A DNA stretch of 64,000 nucleotides from JABWBD01 sp040768665 (lineage in GTDB: Bacteria; Planctomycetota; Planctomycetia; Pirellulales; Thermoguttaceae): contig JAXGMN010000048.1 in NCBI GenBank assembly GCA_040768665.1, positions 42,060-106,059 of the forward strand, written 5' to 3'. Position numbers and translations under genes: made by a program. Below are positions 1 through 8,677 of the stretch, one piece after another; position 1 is the first letter of the stretch; each line of letters begins with the position of its first letter. Under the pieces are notes generated by a model. It was given only the letters and a program-made list of their open reading frames with translations. It ran no database searches and was not told the origin of the DNA.

Positions 1-40
1 CCGCTTCATCCAACTCGATGACTTCCGGATTCGACTTCAC
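1..40 (-). CDS. tnpC: IS66 transposase TnpC, first codons only (continues beyond window)
   Basis: Reading the minus strand from a GTG at 40 gives VKSNPEVIELDEA up to the window edge with no stop. A short N-terminus with VIELDEA is, from memory, how planctomycete IS66 TnpC proteins begin. The position directly downstream of the tnpA/tnpB/DUF4338 series is where tnpC would be expected. TnpC is the DDE transposase of IS66 elements. Only 13 codons are visible and there is no good Shine-Dalgarno, so the call rests mainly on context. Confidence 0.5.
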   Translation of the reverse strand, partial: MKSNPEVIELDEA

Positions 41-200
41 GTCACTTGGTTAGGTAGCTTGCTTGCGTGACAGTGTTTCACTCATCGGCATCGGGCATTT
101 CAGCTCTGCGCCTCGCTCTGGACCGTCCTCGCCGTTGGATCGGCCGGTTCTGGCGCCATCGGTAAGCTCCGGGAGCTCTTCCTGCCCATGGGAAAAATGC

Positions 201-1096
201 TCACGAGCGGTCCCTCGAAGGCTCTTGACACAGCCACTGGCGAAACTGCCGGCACAGCGGATAGCCCAGCACTTCCTTGATCGATCGGTTGGGCCGATGC
301 GTCTGGTCCGCCTTGCCCCGCCCTGTCGTGTAGCCCAACGAGATCCAGTTCGCCGCCCGGTAGCACGTGCCCCGGAATCGCGTCGGATCGATGAAGGTCT
401 CCAAAAAGTAGACCGGATGTCCATACACTTGTTCCCAGTCGTGCGGCAGTCGCTTCGCCATACGGCCGAGGATATGCGAGGCCAGATGAGGAACCCGAAC
501 CCACGGCAGAATAAGGAAGCGGGGATTGTAGGCGATGCCCTGGAGGTTCCGTCGGCGGACCTCGGCCGACCAGCCGAGAAAGCGATCCCGACAGCCCAGG
601 TGACGCGGCGGCGAAGACCAGGCCAGGCAGGCAACCGGCCGGCCCGCGGCAAACACCAGATACTTCAACTGTTCGCCCACCGGCTGCGTGTAACCCAGAT
701 AGTGGTACTCTTCGATCAAGCTGTTGAACAACCGTTCCTGCCCGGTCCGTCGAACCTGCTGGAAAACCAGCGGACCGATCGTGCGGAGCGAGTCCTCCAG
801 CGGTGTCCGGATCGACGTCGGCCGCGGGGCGGGCCGGGATCGGATCTGCCAAGGATTGGGAGGAGCATGCTGCTTGGCGGGCAACTCGTGTGGCCCGCAC
901 GATGCAAAGCCAACATCAAGCTCCGGCACAGCATGTCACGCGGTTGGCCGTTGGCTTGAACCCAGTTCCAAGCCTCACAAAGCTTCTGGGATAAGGCCCG
1001 CCGGCTCAGCGACGGATGCGCGGCGATGAGCTGCCGGATGAACGCCACTTCGGCATCCGTCACCACGCGACCACGGTACTGGAGACCTCGGCTCAT
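201..1096 (-). pseudogene. DUF4338 (DruA-like) protein, broken by a frameshift
   Basis: DUF4338 proteins include DruA of the Druantia defence system, but most genomic copies accompany IS66 elements and their role there is unclear. Translation from ATG 1096 (MSRGLQYRGRVVTD) runs in one frame to LALHRAGH, and the rest (ELPAKQHAPPNPW to the stop at 201) is in another frame. One base is missing near 885-890. After joining, all family landmarks are present: FIRQLIAAHPSLSRRALS near the N-terminus, HYLGYTQPVGE, ACLAWSS, GHPVYFLETF, RGTCYRAANW and the C-terminal HRPNRSIKEVLGYPL. Intact length would be about 298 residues. Either the gene is dead or the base is an assembly error. Confidence 0.8.
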
Positions 1097-1153
1097 GGCC
1101 CGTACTGTAGCACGAGCGGGCGTGGAACGCAAGAGGCACGCCGGGCGTTTTTT

Positions 1154-1516
1154 TCAGATTCCCGGACTCACCGGTCGCCACACGGGCGCCGCCTGGTCTG
1201 CCGTGGGGTTCCCGGCGGCCAGCAGGACCTGCAGTTGGTGCGCTGCCAGCGTCTGGGCCGGCTGGCTGGCGTCGCTTGGCCACCAGCGAAAACGCCCGCT
1301 GGACAGCCGCTTGTGGCATAACCAGAACCCTTGCCCGTCATAGACAAGGATCTTGACCGCCGTGGCTTTGCGGTTGCGGAACACAAACATCCAGCCGCAG
1401 AACGGGTCCTGCTGGAGCGTCTGTTTGCAGAGGCAAGCCAACCCATCGATTCCTCGGCGGAAATCCGCGGGCTCAATCGCTACCAGGACGCGCATCTGAG
1501 GTGTGATCTGGATCAC
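1154..1516 (-). CDS. tnpB: IS66 accessory protein TnpB
   Basis: This 120-residue protein matches IS66 Orf2/TnpB. Landmarks are an N-terminal VAIEPADFRRGIDGLA segment, FVFRNRKATAVKILVYDGQGFWL in the middle, and KRLSSGRFRWWP after it. TnpB is required for IS66 transposition but its biochemical role is poorly defined. It starts 3 bp after the stop of the upstream tnpA-like gene. The C-terminal 30 residues are less family-like, but there is no sign of a break. Confidence 0.88.
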   Translation of the reverse strand: MIQITPQMRVLVAIEPADFRRGIDGLACLCKQTLQQDPFCGWMFVFRNRKATAVKILVYDGQGFWLCHKRLSSGRFRWWPSDASQPAQTLAAHQLQVLLAAGNPTADQAAPVWRPVSPGI

Positions 1517-1519
1517 GGC

Positions 1520-1882
1520 TCATCTTTCCCAGAAGCTCCGGCTCAGCCCGATCAGGTCAGGCGCCGCGACTCCCTTCAGGTGAACTCGCATCTTGGCCCC
1601 GCCAGCATCTTCCCACTGCAGGACGCATTCGCCCAGGCCGATCGACGCGGGAGGAACCAATTCCACGAATGCCGCCCCAGCACCGTTGCCGGGACCGGCG
1701 AGGGGTGGGGGCGATTGTTCCTCAAGGCGTCTCTTGAGTGCGTAGTAATTCACTCGCAGCGTCTTGCTGGTCTGGTGAATCCCATGAATCCGAGCCATCT
1801 TCACCGCCAGCCTCCAGAGCGAATCCGGAATCCGCGAGCGTACCGGACGCGTCCGACGCCAACGTTCGAACCGCCGCCTCAC
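1520..1882 (-). pseudogene. tnpA: IS66 TnpA-like protein, 5' end truncated
   Basis: The visible 120 residues (MRRRFERW, LAVKMARIHGI, LRVNYYALKRRLEE, then TFVELVPP-like AAFVELVPPASI and MRVHLKGVAAPDL) match the small TnpA-like protein that precedes tnpB in DUF4338-bearing IS66 elements. Homologues, as I recall them, have 10 or so extra residues before this point. Here the reading frame meets the IS630 inverted repeat 2 bp upstream of the GTG at 1882, so the natural start has been removed. A peptide could still be made from GTG 1882. Confidence 0.65.
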
Positions 1883-1883
1883 G

Positions 1884-1907
1884 CTAAATCACCTTGCGCG
1901 ATTCTGC
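1884..1907 (+). repeat. IS630 terminal inverted repeat, left
   Basis: This sequence begins cTAAATCACCTTGCGCG and is the exact reverse complement of 3061-3084. The TA at 1885-1886 is the presumed target duplication. Confidence 0.93.
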
Positions 1908-3083
1908 TCGGTTCATTTGTGGGCGGTTTTCTGGGCACTGGCTGTTTGGCGATTTCGTCGATGAAGATAGTTGCGTAACTTCTTCATCAGATTTCCCATC
2001 GAAGTGCATCGGTGGTTCCTTGTGACGTTGGCATGCACATCCTGCCAAGTGCGCTCGATCTTGTTGTGGTCCGGACAGTAGGGGGGCAGGAAGTGCAGAC
2101 GAATGCGTTGTCCCTGAGGTGTCTTGAGGGTCTGCTTCACATACTCCGTATGATGGATCGAGTAATTGTCCAGGATGACGTGGATAACCTTCGCCTCGGG
2201 ATACTTCTGCGTGAGTTCCCAGAGTAAGAGAACGAATAGTTGGCTGTTCTTCTTCTCACCCTCGACCCAGGTCAGTTCGCGAGTGCGAACGTTCTCAGCG
2301 CCAGCGAGATATCGCTTCTCGTTCTTGCCCGGAGTAGGAGCTTCTTTCTGCTGTCCACGCACCATCCAATCCAGCCCAATCTTCGGGTTGAGATGAATGT
2401 CCACCTCGTCGGAGTAAAAGGCGGCCTCATCCGGCGGTAACTCGGCCAAGAGTTGTCGGATTGCCGCCAGACGTTTGTTTTTGCGGCGTTTCGGCCAGGG
2501 ACATGCAACCGTAGGCTTGGGTCGGCCGCGGCGTGCGTTGATCTGCTTCAAGGCCCGGCTCATCGTGCCCGGCGAGATCCGCGTGCCTGTCTTTTTCTGC
2601 AACGTCGCAACAAGCAATTCCTGGGTCCAAGTCGGCCGCGGCCAACCAAAATCCTCTGGCGAACCTTCCACCACCTCGTGCAACGCCGCAAGATAGTCCT
2701 CGTCAACCTTGCGATCTCCGTTGTCTTCCCGGTGGTCGACCAGTCCGGCTTCGCCTTCATACCGGTAGCGCCGAGCCACCCGACGGACCGTGCTTTCGGC
2801 CACCTGCAGTGCCAGTGCGGTGTCAGCGACAGAACGTCCTTCATCCAAGTTAATCAGCACGCGATAACGGGTCACCAGCTTCGGATCCTCACATTCTCGT
2901 GTTTTCCTACGGAACCTCCGATTGGCGCTGCGCCCCAAACAGATGATAATCCGGTCCATGGGAATTCCCCCCTGCGAACCTCGTGTTCCTGGGATGGTTT
3001 ACCGACCAAAGGGAATTCCCAGTTTTTCTTATACCCTCCATTTCTCCAATATCAGTTCGCGCAGAATCGCGCAAGGTGATTTA
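1885..3083 (-). mobile_element. IS630-family insertion sequence, complete
   Basis: The boundaries are defined by perfect terminal inverted repeats (23 bp including TA, 24 bp counting one further pair) at 1885-1907 and 3061-3083. Each outer end is the dinucleotide TA, the target that IS630/Tc1-mariner elements duplicate. The element is about 1.2 kb and holds one intact DDE transposase ORF. It lies between a tnpA gene lacking its start and a DUF1573 gene lacking its start, so it marks a rearrangement junction rather than a simple insertion. Confidence 0.9.
1913..2959 (-). CDS. IS630 family DDE transposase
   Basis: This 348-residue single-ORF transposase catalyses cut-and-paste movement at TA targets. 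An N-terminal helix-turn-helix (SVADTALALQVAESTVRRVARRY, residues about 38-62) and a Winged-helix-like segment with RISPGTMSRALKQI precede the RNase H-fold catalytic domain. The acidic triad is visible as YSDEVDIHLNP (first D), VILDNYSIHH (second D) and CPDHNKIERTW (E). The ATG at 2959 lies about 100 bp inside the right inverted repeat. Length and triad are normal, so it is likely active. Confidence 0.92.
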   Translation of the reverse strand: MDRIIICLGRSANRRFRRKTRECEDPKLVTRYRVLINLDEGRSVADTALALQVAESTVRRVARRYRYEGEAGLVDHREDNGDRKVDEDYLAALHEVVEGSPEDFGWPRPTWTQELLVATLQKKTGTRISPGTMSRALKQINARRGRPKPTVACPWPKRRKNKRLAAIRQLLAELPPDEAAFYSDEVDIHLNPKIGLDWMVRGQQKEAPTPGKNEKRYLAGAENVRTRELTWVEGEKKNSQLFVLLLWELTQKYPEAKVIHVILDNYSIHHTEYVKQTLKTPQGQRIRLHFLPPYCPDHNKIERTWQDVHANVTRNHRCTSMGNLMKKLRNYLHRRNRQTASAQKTAHK

Positions 3084-3084
3084 G
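3061..3084 (+). repeat. IS630 terminal inverted repeat, right
   Basis: Exact inverse of 1884-1907; the outer TA is at 3082-3083, immediately followed by the DUF1573 remnant. Confidence 0.93.
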
Positions 3085-4097
3085 AGCAGGAAGACCATGA
3101 TTTCGGCAGGATGGAGACCAACAACGCCGGACAGCATGTGTTCGTCGTGGCCAACGCCGGGGACGAACCGCTGATCCTCGAGCAGGGAAAAAGCCTCTGT
3201 GGGTGTTGCACGTGCGTCTGCACGACGCAACTCCCCGAGAAAGGCACGATACCGCCGGGTGAGTCGGCCGACGTGACCCTCAAGTGGAGCATCAAGCGAT
3301 TCACGGGAGCGTTTCATCAAAGCTCGACCCTCCTGACCAACGATCGGGATCGCCCCGAACTGACCTTGGGAGTTTCAGGTCGGCTCACGCCCACGGTGCG
3401 GGCCGTCCCTTGGAAGCTCGTGTTCAGCCGCCTCTCGGCAGGCCAGGCGGCCAGCGGCGAGGTCCGTGTGTACGGATACCGAGACAAGCCGCTGGAAATC
3501 ACCGGTTGCCGAATGTCCGACCCGGCCGGTTCGTCGTTTTTCGAGACGGAAATCGTCCCCCTGCCGGCCGACGAAGTTGCCGAGGAAGACGACGCCACCA
3601 GCGGGTTCTTGCTCCGCGTGAACGTCAAGCCCGGCCTGCCACCCGGACCTTTTCGACAGGAGATCATCCTTCGCACCAACGTCGACTCGGCAGCGACGGT
3701 GCACGTGCCGGTCGAGGGGGCCGTCGGGAACGACATCTCGATCGTCGCAAAGGGATGGGACGAACGAACGCGCGTACTCGAGATCCCGGCAGTTGCCGGC
3801 AACGGGGGGGCCGAGCGGACGCTGATGATCGTCGTCCGCAGTCCCCATTGCCAAGAGGCGAAGTTCGAGCCGGTGCAAGTCGAACCCGAGTTCGTCGAGG
3901 TCGAGGTGGGCGAGGCCACTTCAATGAACGACGGTGCATTGACCCGGACTCCCCTGACCGTCCGAATTCCGCCGGGGAGCCCACCGGCAAAACACCTCGA
4001 TCCTCCGGAGGGAGAGTTCGGCCGGATCGTGCTCGAGACCGACCACCCGCAACAGCCAAGACTTGAAATATTGCTTCGCTTCGTCGTCGAGGACTGA
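3085..4097 (+). pseudogene. DUF1573 domain protein, 5' end lost at IS630
   Basis: The plus-strand frame right after the IS630 TA reads EDHDFGRMETNNAGQHVFVVANAGDEPL, the start of a DUF1573 immunoglobulin-like domain (HDFG motif). It is followed by the Cys-containing LCGCCTC segment and PPGESADVTLKW. Further beta-rich sequence continues to the stop at 4097. Planctomycete DUF1573 proteins normally have a signal peptide before this point; here it and any promoter are absent, replaced by IS630 and IS66 sequence. The frame is open into IS630, so read-through from there is possible but would give a cytoplasmic protein. Confidence 0.75.
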
Positions 4098-4145
4098 TGC
4101 CTCACGGACTCTGTGCCGCAACGCTATTTGAAGAAGGGGAAGGCC

Positions 4146-5708
4146 ATGCGTCGAAAACTGTTCTGGTTACTGACAATCGCGGGAACGGTCTGGCCGGCGA
4201 GTGCCGCTGCGGGAAGTCCATCGAAAATGGAAACGGCCAAGGTCGAGGCGGTGTTCGTCTCGGTCTCCAGGGATTTCGCCGCCGGAGTCTCCCGCAGCAT
4301 CGAAAGCCGTTGCCCGGCGGTCAAGATCGTCCGTACCGACGTCGTCGACGCTGACGCAAGCAGTGCGACCTCGGGGACTCCCGCTCCGCGCGCGGAGCCG
4401 GCATTGGACGGACTGATGCTTTTCTGTGGAGCCCCGCCCGAGGATCGGCACCTGATGACCGGGCTGCCCACCATCCTCGTCGACTGCACGGCTCCCGGCA
4501 GCGCAACGGCCCAGTTCAAGAAGGCCGTGGCGTCGGCCGCGCAGTGCGGCACACGATTCATCACCGCCCGTTGCCGCCCCGATGCCAGCGAAGATGCGTC
4601 TGCGGCAGAGCTCAAGGCGTTGGCCGAGAAAGCCAACCTCCTGGGCGTGCTGAAACGGCTGAGGAACTCGAAGCTGATCACCATTCAGGACCACGACGGG
4701 TTCAACCGGATCGACCAGGGCGTTTACTACCAGGTGCCCACCCAGGACTACGACCGTGAGTATCCGGGCATGCTCAAGGATTGTCTCGGCATCGAGATCG
4801 TTGTTGTCCGGTCGGGCGAGTTGAACCGCCTGGTTGCCGAGATTCCCCAGGACGCTGCCGAGAAGATCGCCAAGATGTGGACCGACGAGGCCACGGAGGT
4901 GAAGAACGTCAAGCACCACGATATCCTTCGCGCCGCCAGGTCGTATCTGGCCCAAAGGGAGCTGCTGAGGAAGTACGATGCCGACGCGATCACCCTGGAA
5001 ACGGCCACGCTCACCTACAAGGCCTACGGGTCGGACAAGATGGAAGGGTTTGGAGAAGTGCGTGCGGCACAGCCGCTGGTCATCATGGAACTGAGCAAGG
5101 AGTACATCCCCGCCTGCTGCCAGAGCCATATCGACTGCCTGGTCACCCAGATGATCGGCACGTACATCTCGGGCGGCTCGGGGTTTACGGGAGACTTTCT
5201 CAACGACTGGGCGTTCGAGCCGTCGGGCGATCGTCCGGAAAACGTCATGATCGTCGCCCATTGCGGCGCCCCGATTACACCCTACGGCCATGACCGGCTG
5301 CCGTACCTGATCCGCGATCACATTCACAACACCGCGTTCGGGCCGAAAGATACGCCCACGGGGACCACGATCCAGTGGCCGCCGCAAGAGGCGGCCTCAA
5401 TCGTCAAGTTCGACGTGTACCGGAAACAGGTCTCGGCCTTCTCGGGCGAGGTGCTCGACGGCAATGCCGTCTACCAAGACTTTGCGAACCAGATCTGCCG
5501 GAACAAGATCGTCATCCGAATCGACGATCCGGCTAACTGCTACATGCTCCCCTCGAATCCGAACGCGGGCGCGTTCCGGCAGTGCGACCAATGGGACCGC
5601 AAGCACCGCCACTGGGGCGGGCACCAGGTTGCTTTCTACGGCAACCTCAAGCCGGCCATCCAAGACCTGGCCGCCCTGATCGGGTTCGAGGTCGTCGATG
5701 GCCGATAG
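4146..5708 (+). CDS. Secreted protein with L-fucose/L-arabinose isomerase-like character
   Basis: This 520-residue protein has a Sec signal peptide (MRRKLFWLLTIAG, cleavage near PASAAAG). The start at 4146 follows GAAGGGGAAGG with good spacing. The body alternates alpha/beta segments: LFCGAPPEDRHL, PTILVDCTAPGS, a middle region with ITLETATLTYKAY and VTQMIGTYISGG, and a C-terminal half with IVAHCGAP, HIHNTAFGP, and HWGGHQVAFYGN near the end. The fold pattern resembles fucose/arabinose isomerase-type proteins, but I see no clear metal-site signature, so enzymatic activity is not claimed. It follows the broken DUF1573 gene by 48 bp and may have shared its transcript originally. Confidence 0.55.
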   Translation: MRRKLFWLLTIAGTVWPASAAAGSPSKMETAKVEAVFVSVSRDFAAGVSRSIESRCPAVKIVRTDVVDADASSATSGTPAPRAEPALDGLMLFCGAPPEDRHLMTGLPTILVDCTAPGSATAQFKKAVASAAQCGTRFITARCRPDASEDASAAELKALAEKANLLGVLKRLRNSKLITIQDHDGFNRIDQGVYYQVPTQDYDREYPGMLKDCLGIEIVVVRSGELNRLVAEIPQDAAEKIAKMWTDEATEVKNVKHHDILRAARSYLAQRELLRKYDADAITLETATLTYKAYGSDKMEGFGEVRAAQPLVIMELSKEYIPACCQSHIDCLVTQMIGTYISGGSGFTGDFLNDWAFEPSGDRPENVMIVAHCGAPITPYGHDRLPYLIRDHIHNTAFGPKDTPTGTTIQWPPQEAASIVKFDVYRKQVSAFSGEVLDGNAVYQDFANQICRNKIVIRIDDPANCYMLPSNPNAGAFRQCDQWDRKHRHWGGHQVAFYGNLKPAIQDLAALIGFEVVDGR

Positions 5709-5728
5709 CGAATTCAACGGCTTCGCCG

Positions 5729-7189
5729 TCACTTCAGAGGATTGTGCGCAGCCTCGGGTGGAGCGGGCGGATAGACTTCGCCACAATCGGGAAGTCGGAA
5801 ATGATTCGTTAGCCACGGAATGGCGAGGTACCCTTTGAAATAATGGTGAGGCGCATCCACATTGGCGTATTCAAACCATTCCTCCTCGTCGAGGCCCTCC
5901 GGGATGGGCTCACCATCGTGGCGATCCGCCGGATTGGTATATTTCGGATAGTAATGGATCGAAACGTTCTCCGGCGCTCCGGCGATCTCATAGGCTTTCC
6001 GTACCCGATTCAGCGCGTGTGTGGGCCCCCCTTCCGTAAGGATCAGCGGACGCGGGGCAAAGGCCGCGACCAGATCCGGGTAGTCGAACCATTCCCACAG
6101 CTCGGGCACGCAGTGGCCCAGCCAGTTTGCCGGTGGGCGAATGCCGCTCTTGTTCGGCTTCGTGCTCACCTTCGCCCGTTCTCGATTTGGGCAGAGGAAA
6201 TCATTCCACACCATGGCTTGGACATGCGGGTCGAGTACGGCCATCATCAAAAGGGGCTCGGTTCCCAACGAGTGGCCGCTCAATGCAATCCGGTCGGGGT
6301 CCACAAACGGCTGCGCACGCAGCCACTCGAGGATCTGCTGCTTCTGAAACACGGAAAGACCAATATAGCTGCGCCCCGAGTCGATAAGATAACGACTGAG
6401 CGTATTGCGATCGTCGGCGGTGGTTCCGCGGTACTTCGCCAGATCCGAGAGTTCGCCGTTTCCCGGGTGGTCCACCGCCACCGCGATGAAACCGGCCTTG
6501 GCAAACTGGATGGCTTGCTGGTTGCGCACGGCGTGGGGCCATCCATCATGGCTGCGGCCGTTGGTCTTGAAACTCGGGTCCAGCGGTGGCTCCCCGGCCA
6601 GATTCTCTTTCGTGCCCGACGAGCCCGGGAAGCACATCACTGCCGGCCCGGGACGTTCGGGCGTGACATTGTCCGGAATCAGCACCAGGTAAGGAACGAC
6701 ACTGCCCGGCTCGGGATAGATTTCCCATTTCTCGAGCCTGTAACCGTCCCGCTGATTGGTCCATAGCTTTTCGGGCGAGGGCTGTCGCGGCACCTCGGGG
6801 AAGTCCAACAACTCACGTAGCTTGTCCCGTACACGCAGCCGCCACCCTTCAAACTCCTCCGGCGTGAATCCCGGGTCGAATGCCAACTTGGGTTCTGCGT
6901 TGCGCAAGAGATGCTGGATGAATCCCCGCGTACTCAGATGCCGCCCGTCCGATCGTTCGCTTTGGATGATCTTCTCGTGTTCGATGTCCAGTTCCTGGCC
7001 GACGGCGGGAATGACAAGCCCCAGGATCGGTGCAGCGATCAAGCCAAGAGGTACAATGCGCCCCGTCAGACACGAGACAAACGTGCCCGTTTCTTTGCCG
7101 TATGAGCCACGGCAACGGGTGGCACCGGGATCGTCGGCGGATTGCGCCACCCTTGCCCCGCAATGAAAGAATGTGCGGATCCCCATCAT
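5729..7189 (-). CDS. Alpha/beta hydrolase (dienelactone hydrolase / acetyl-xylan-esterase-like)
   Basis: The 486-residue protein has the nucleophile elbow LSGHSLGTEPLL (Ser near residue 294). It is preceded by an oxyanion region (VMCFPGSSGTKENL) and a strand with FIAVAVDHPGNGELSD. A late FAPRPLILTEGGPTHAL segment and a HHYFKG histidine probably complete the triad. A hydrophobic stretch at residues 45-65 (VPLGLIAAPILGLVIPA) ending in VGQ suggests export. Start codons overlap (ATGATG at 7189/7186) behind AGAAGGAAA. A palindromic repeat begins 22 bp upstream. The family hydrolyses esters of carbohydrates or lactones; the substrate here is unknown. Confidence 0.75.
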   Translation of the reverse strand: MMGIRTFFHCGARVAQSADDPGATRCRGSYGKETGTFVSCLTGRIVPLGLIAAPILGLVIPAVGQELDIEHEKIIQSERSDGRHLSTRGFIQHLLRNAEPKLAFDPGFTPEEFEGWRLRVRDKLRELLDFPEVPRQPSPEKLWTNQRDGYRLEKWEIYPEPGSVVPYLVLIPDNVTPERPGPAVMCFPGSSGTKENLAGEPPLDPSFKTNGRSHDGWPHAVRNQQAIQFAKAGFIAVAVDHPGNGELSDLAKYRGTTADDRNTLSRYLIDSGRSYIGLSVFQKQQILEWLRAQPFVDPDRIALSGHSLGTEPLLMMAVLDPHVQAMVWNDFLCPNRERAKVSTKPNKSGIRPPANWLGHCVPELWEWFDYPDLVAAFAPRPLILTEGGPTHALNRVRKAYEIAGAPENVSIHYYPKYTNPADRHDGEPIPEGLDEEEWFEYANVDAPHHYFKGYLAIPWLTNHFRLPDCGEVYPPAPPEAAHNPLK

Positions 7190-7211
7190 AATTTCCTTCT
7201 AAACTTGAAGT

Positions 7212-7335
7212 TGCCGTTCACACCCACGGCCGGGGACTGGTCCATTTTTTCGGCCAGTTCGAGTATTCCGGCGTCAAACACGTCGGCCGAAAACATGGAC
7301 CTGTCCCCCTCTCTTCCGCCCCGTGAACGGTTACC
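7212..7335. repeat. Palindromic leader repeat, family 1, copy A
   Basis: The element starts TTGCCGTTCACACCCACGG and ends CCGTGAACGGTTACC; the outer arms are inverted, and a second inner pair (CGGGGACTGGTCCA with TGGACCTGTCCCC) makes nearly the whole 124 bp one imperfect hairpin. Copies recur at 54190, 63779 and 63948. This one lies 22 bp upstream of the hydrolase start. The rest of the gap (7336-7674) up to the BASS transporter shows no gene. Confidence 0.85.
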
Positions 7336-7674
7336 AAAAAACGAGCGGCTTGTCCACGACGCAAACCGAGACTTCCGCTGCATGCTGTTCAGAAAGACGC
7401 CCAGGGGCATGGCGGTGGCTATTGTAGCATTGGCGCCGAACGACTGGCTACCATTCTGAGAGGGTTCTTGGCGAAACGGTTCCTGACCGGCACAAGGCCG
7501 CGGACTTGCCCCAAACGTGAGACTGCCTCACAATTGCCTGAAAGGCCCTGGCAAAACGGGGACGGGCGCCCTCGCGCTTCCGTGGTTTTCGAGGTTCTTG
7601 GACAATGACCGGGAGCCGATCGCCGTTTTTTCCAGGCTTCCCGGGAAATCGCACGCCACTTCATCTCGCTGATC

Positions 7675-8676
7675 ATGAATCGACTACTGCTGAGTACCTT
7701 CCGTATTGTGCTGGAGCGAGGCTTGCTCGCCTGGCTGATCCTGCTCTGCCTCGTAGCCTATTCGTGGCCACGGTGGTTTCCTGCAACTCAGGTTCCGGAT
7801 CCTTTTCTCTCCAGTAGCAGTTGGCTGGGCCTGATGATTGCCGTCACGATGTTTGCAGTCGGTTCGCTGCTGCCGAAAGAAGAGGTTGATCTGGTCCGCC
7901 GGCGCTGGCCCACCGTGGTCGCCGGCACGGCAATCCAATACACCTCAATGCCGCTGTTGGCCTTCGGCCTCGGAAAGCTGTTCGGCCTGGAGGGGCCCTG
8001 GCTGGTCGGCATCATCATGGTCGGCTGTGTGCCCGGCGCGATGGCGTCGAATGTCCTGACGCTGATCGCGCGGGGGAACGTGAGCTACTCGGTCGGTCTT
8101 ACCACCTCCGCCACGCTCCTGTCGCCGCTGATCGTTCCCTGGACCCTTTGGCTCACCGTCGGCCAGATGGTCCGGGATTTTCCTACCCTGAAAGTCTGCG
8201 GAGAATTGTGCTGGATGGTAGTGCTGCCGGTCGTCCTCGGCTACCAACTCTCCCGGCTGTTCGCCGCATGGCAAGCCGCCGCGCACCGGGTCGGGGCCAT
8301 CATCGCCAATCTCACGATCCTGTGGATCATCGCTGTCGTGGTGGCGGCCAACCGGGAGATGCTCTTGACGATCGAGCCGCACGTGCTCACTGCCCTTCTG
8401 ATGGTGAACCTCGGCGGCTACCTGGCCGGCTATACCGGCGGCGCGGCAATGCAGCTTCCGGAGCCGATGCGACGGGCCTTGACACTGGAGATCGGAATGC
8501 AGAACGCCGGGTTGGGCACAACACTGGCCATGCGGTTGTTCCCCGACGATCCGGGCACGGCGCTTCCGGCAGCCATGTATACGTTTGGCTGCATGTTGAC
8601 CGGCACGATTCTGGCGCGGTTGTGGGCTCGGACGCGGCCTGCGGATGAGGTGCGCGAGCCAGGCACCGTCGAGTGA
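7675..8676 (+). CDS. Bile acid:sodium symporter (BASS) family transporter
   Basis: This 333-residue integral membrane protein has about nine or ten hydrophobic segments. Family landmarks are MFAVGSLLPKEEV near residue 65, the crossover-type segment GCVPGAMASNVLTLIARGNVSYS near residue 122-145, and EIGMQNAGLGTTLAM near residue 275. BASS proteins move organic anions such as bile acids, pyruvate, pantothenate or keto acids with sodium; the substrate cannot be told from sequence. It stands alone, convergent with the FtsX-type permease gene, whose stop is 2 bp away. Confidence 0.85.
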   Translation: MNRLLLSTFRIVLERGLLAWLILLCLVAYSWPRWFPATQVPDPFLSSSSWLGLMIAVTMFAVGSLLPKEEVDLVRRRWPTVVAGTAIQYTSMPLLAFGLGKLFGLEGPWLVGIIMVGCVPGAMASNVLTLIARGNVSYSVGLTTSATLLSPLIVPWTLWLTVGQMVRDFPTLKVCGELCWMVVLPVVLGYQLSRLFAAWQAAAHRVGAIIANLTILWIIAVVVAANREMLLTIEPHVLTALLMVNLGGYLAGYTGGAAMQLPEPMRRALTLEIGMQNAGLGTTLAMRLFPDDPGTALPAAMYTFGCMLTGTILARLWARTRPADEVREPGTVE

Positions 8677-8677
8677 G

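Larger units (their letters stand above)
1..1884 (-). mobile_element. IS66-type element with DUF4338 passenger, right end lost
   Basis: The minus strand carries a tnpA-like gene, tnpB, a DUF4338 gene and the start of tnpC, in that order with short gaps: the gene set of an IS66-family element with an extra DUF4338 (DruA-like) gene. The tnpA-like ORF begins abruptly 2 bp from an IS630 terminal inverted repeat, so the usual tnpA start and the right-hand IS66 inverted repeat are missing. The left end lies beyond the window. The element is therefore probably immobile, and its DUF4338 gene is also frameshifted. Confidence 0.75.

Noticed and set aside
885..890. Programmed frameshift in the DUF4338 gene
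   Set aside because: No slippery heptamer or stimulatory structure is seen at the junction; a missing base is simpler.
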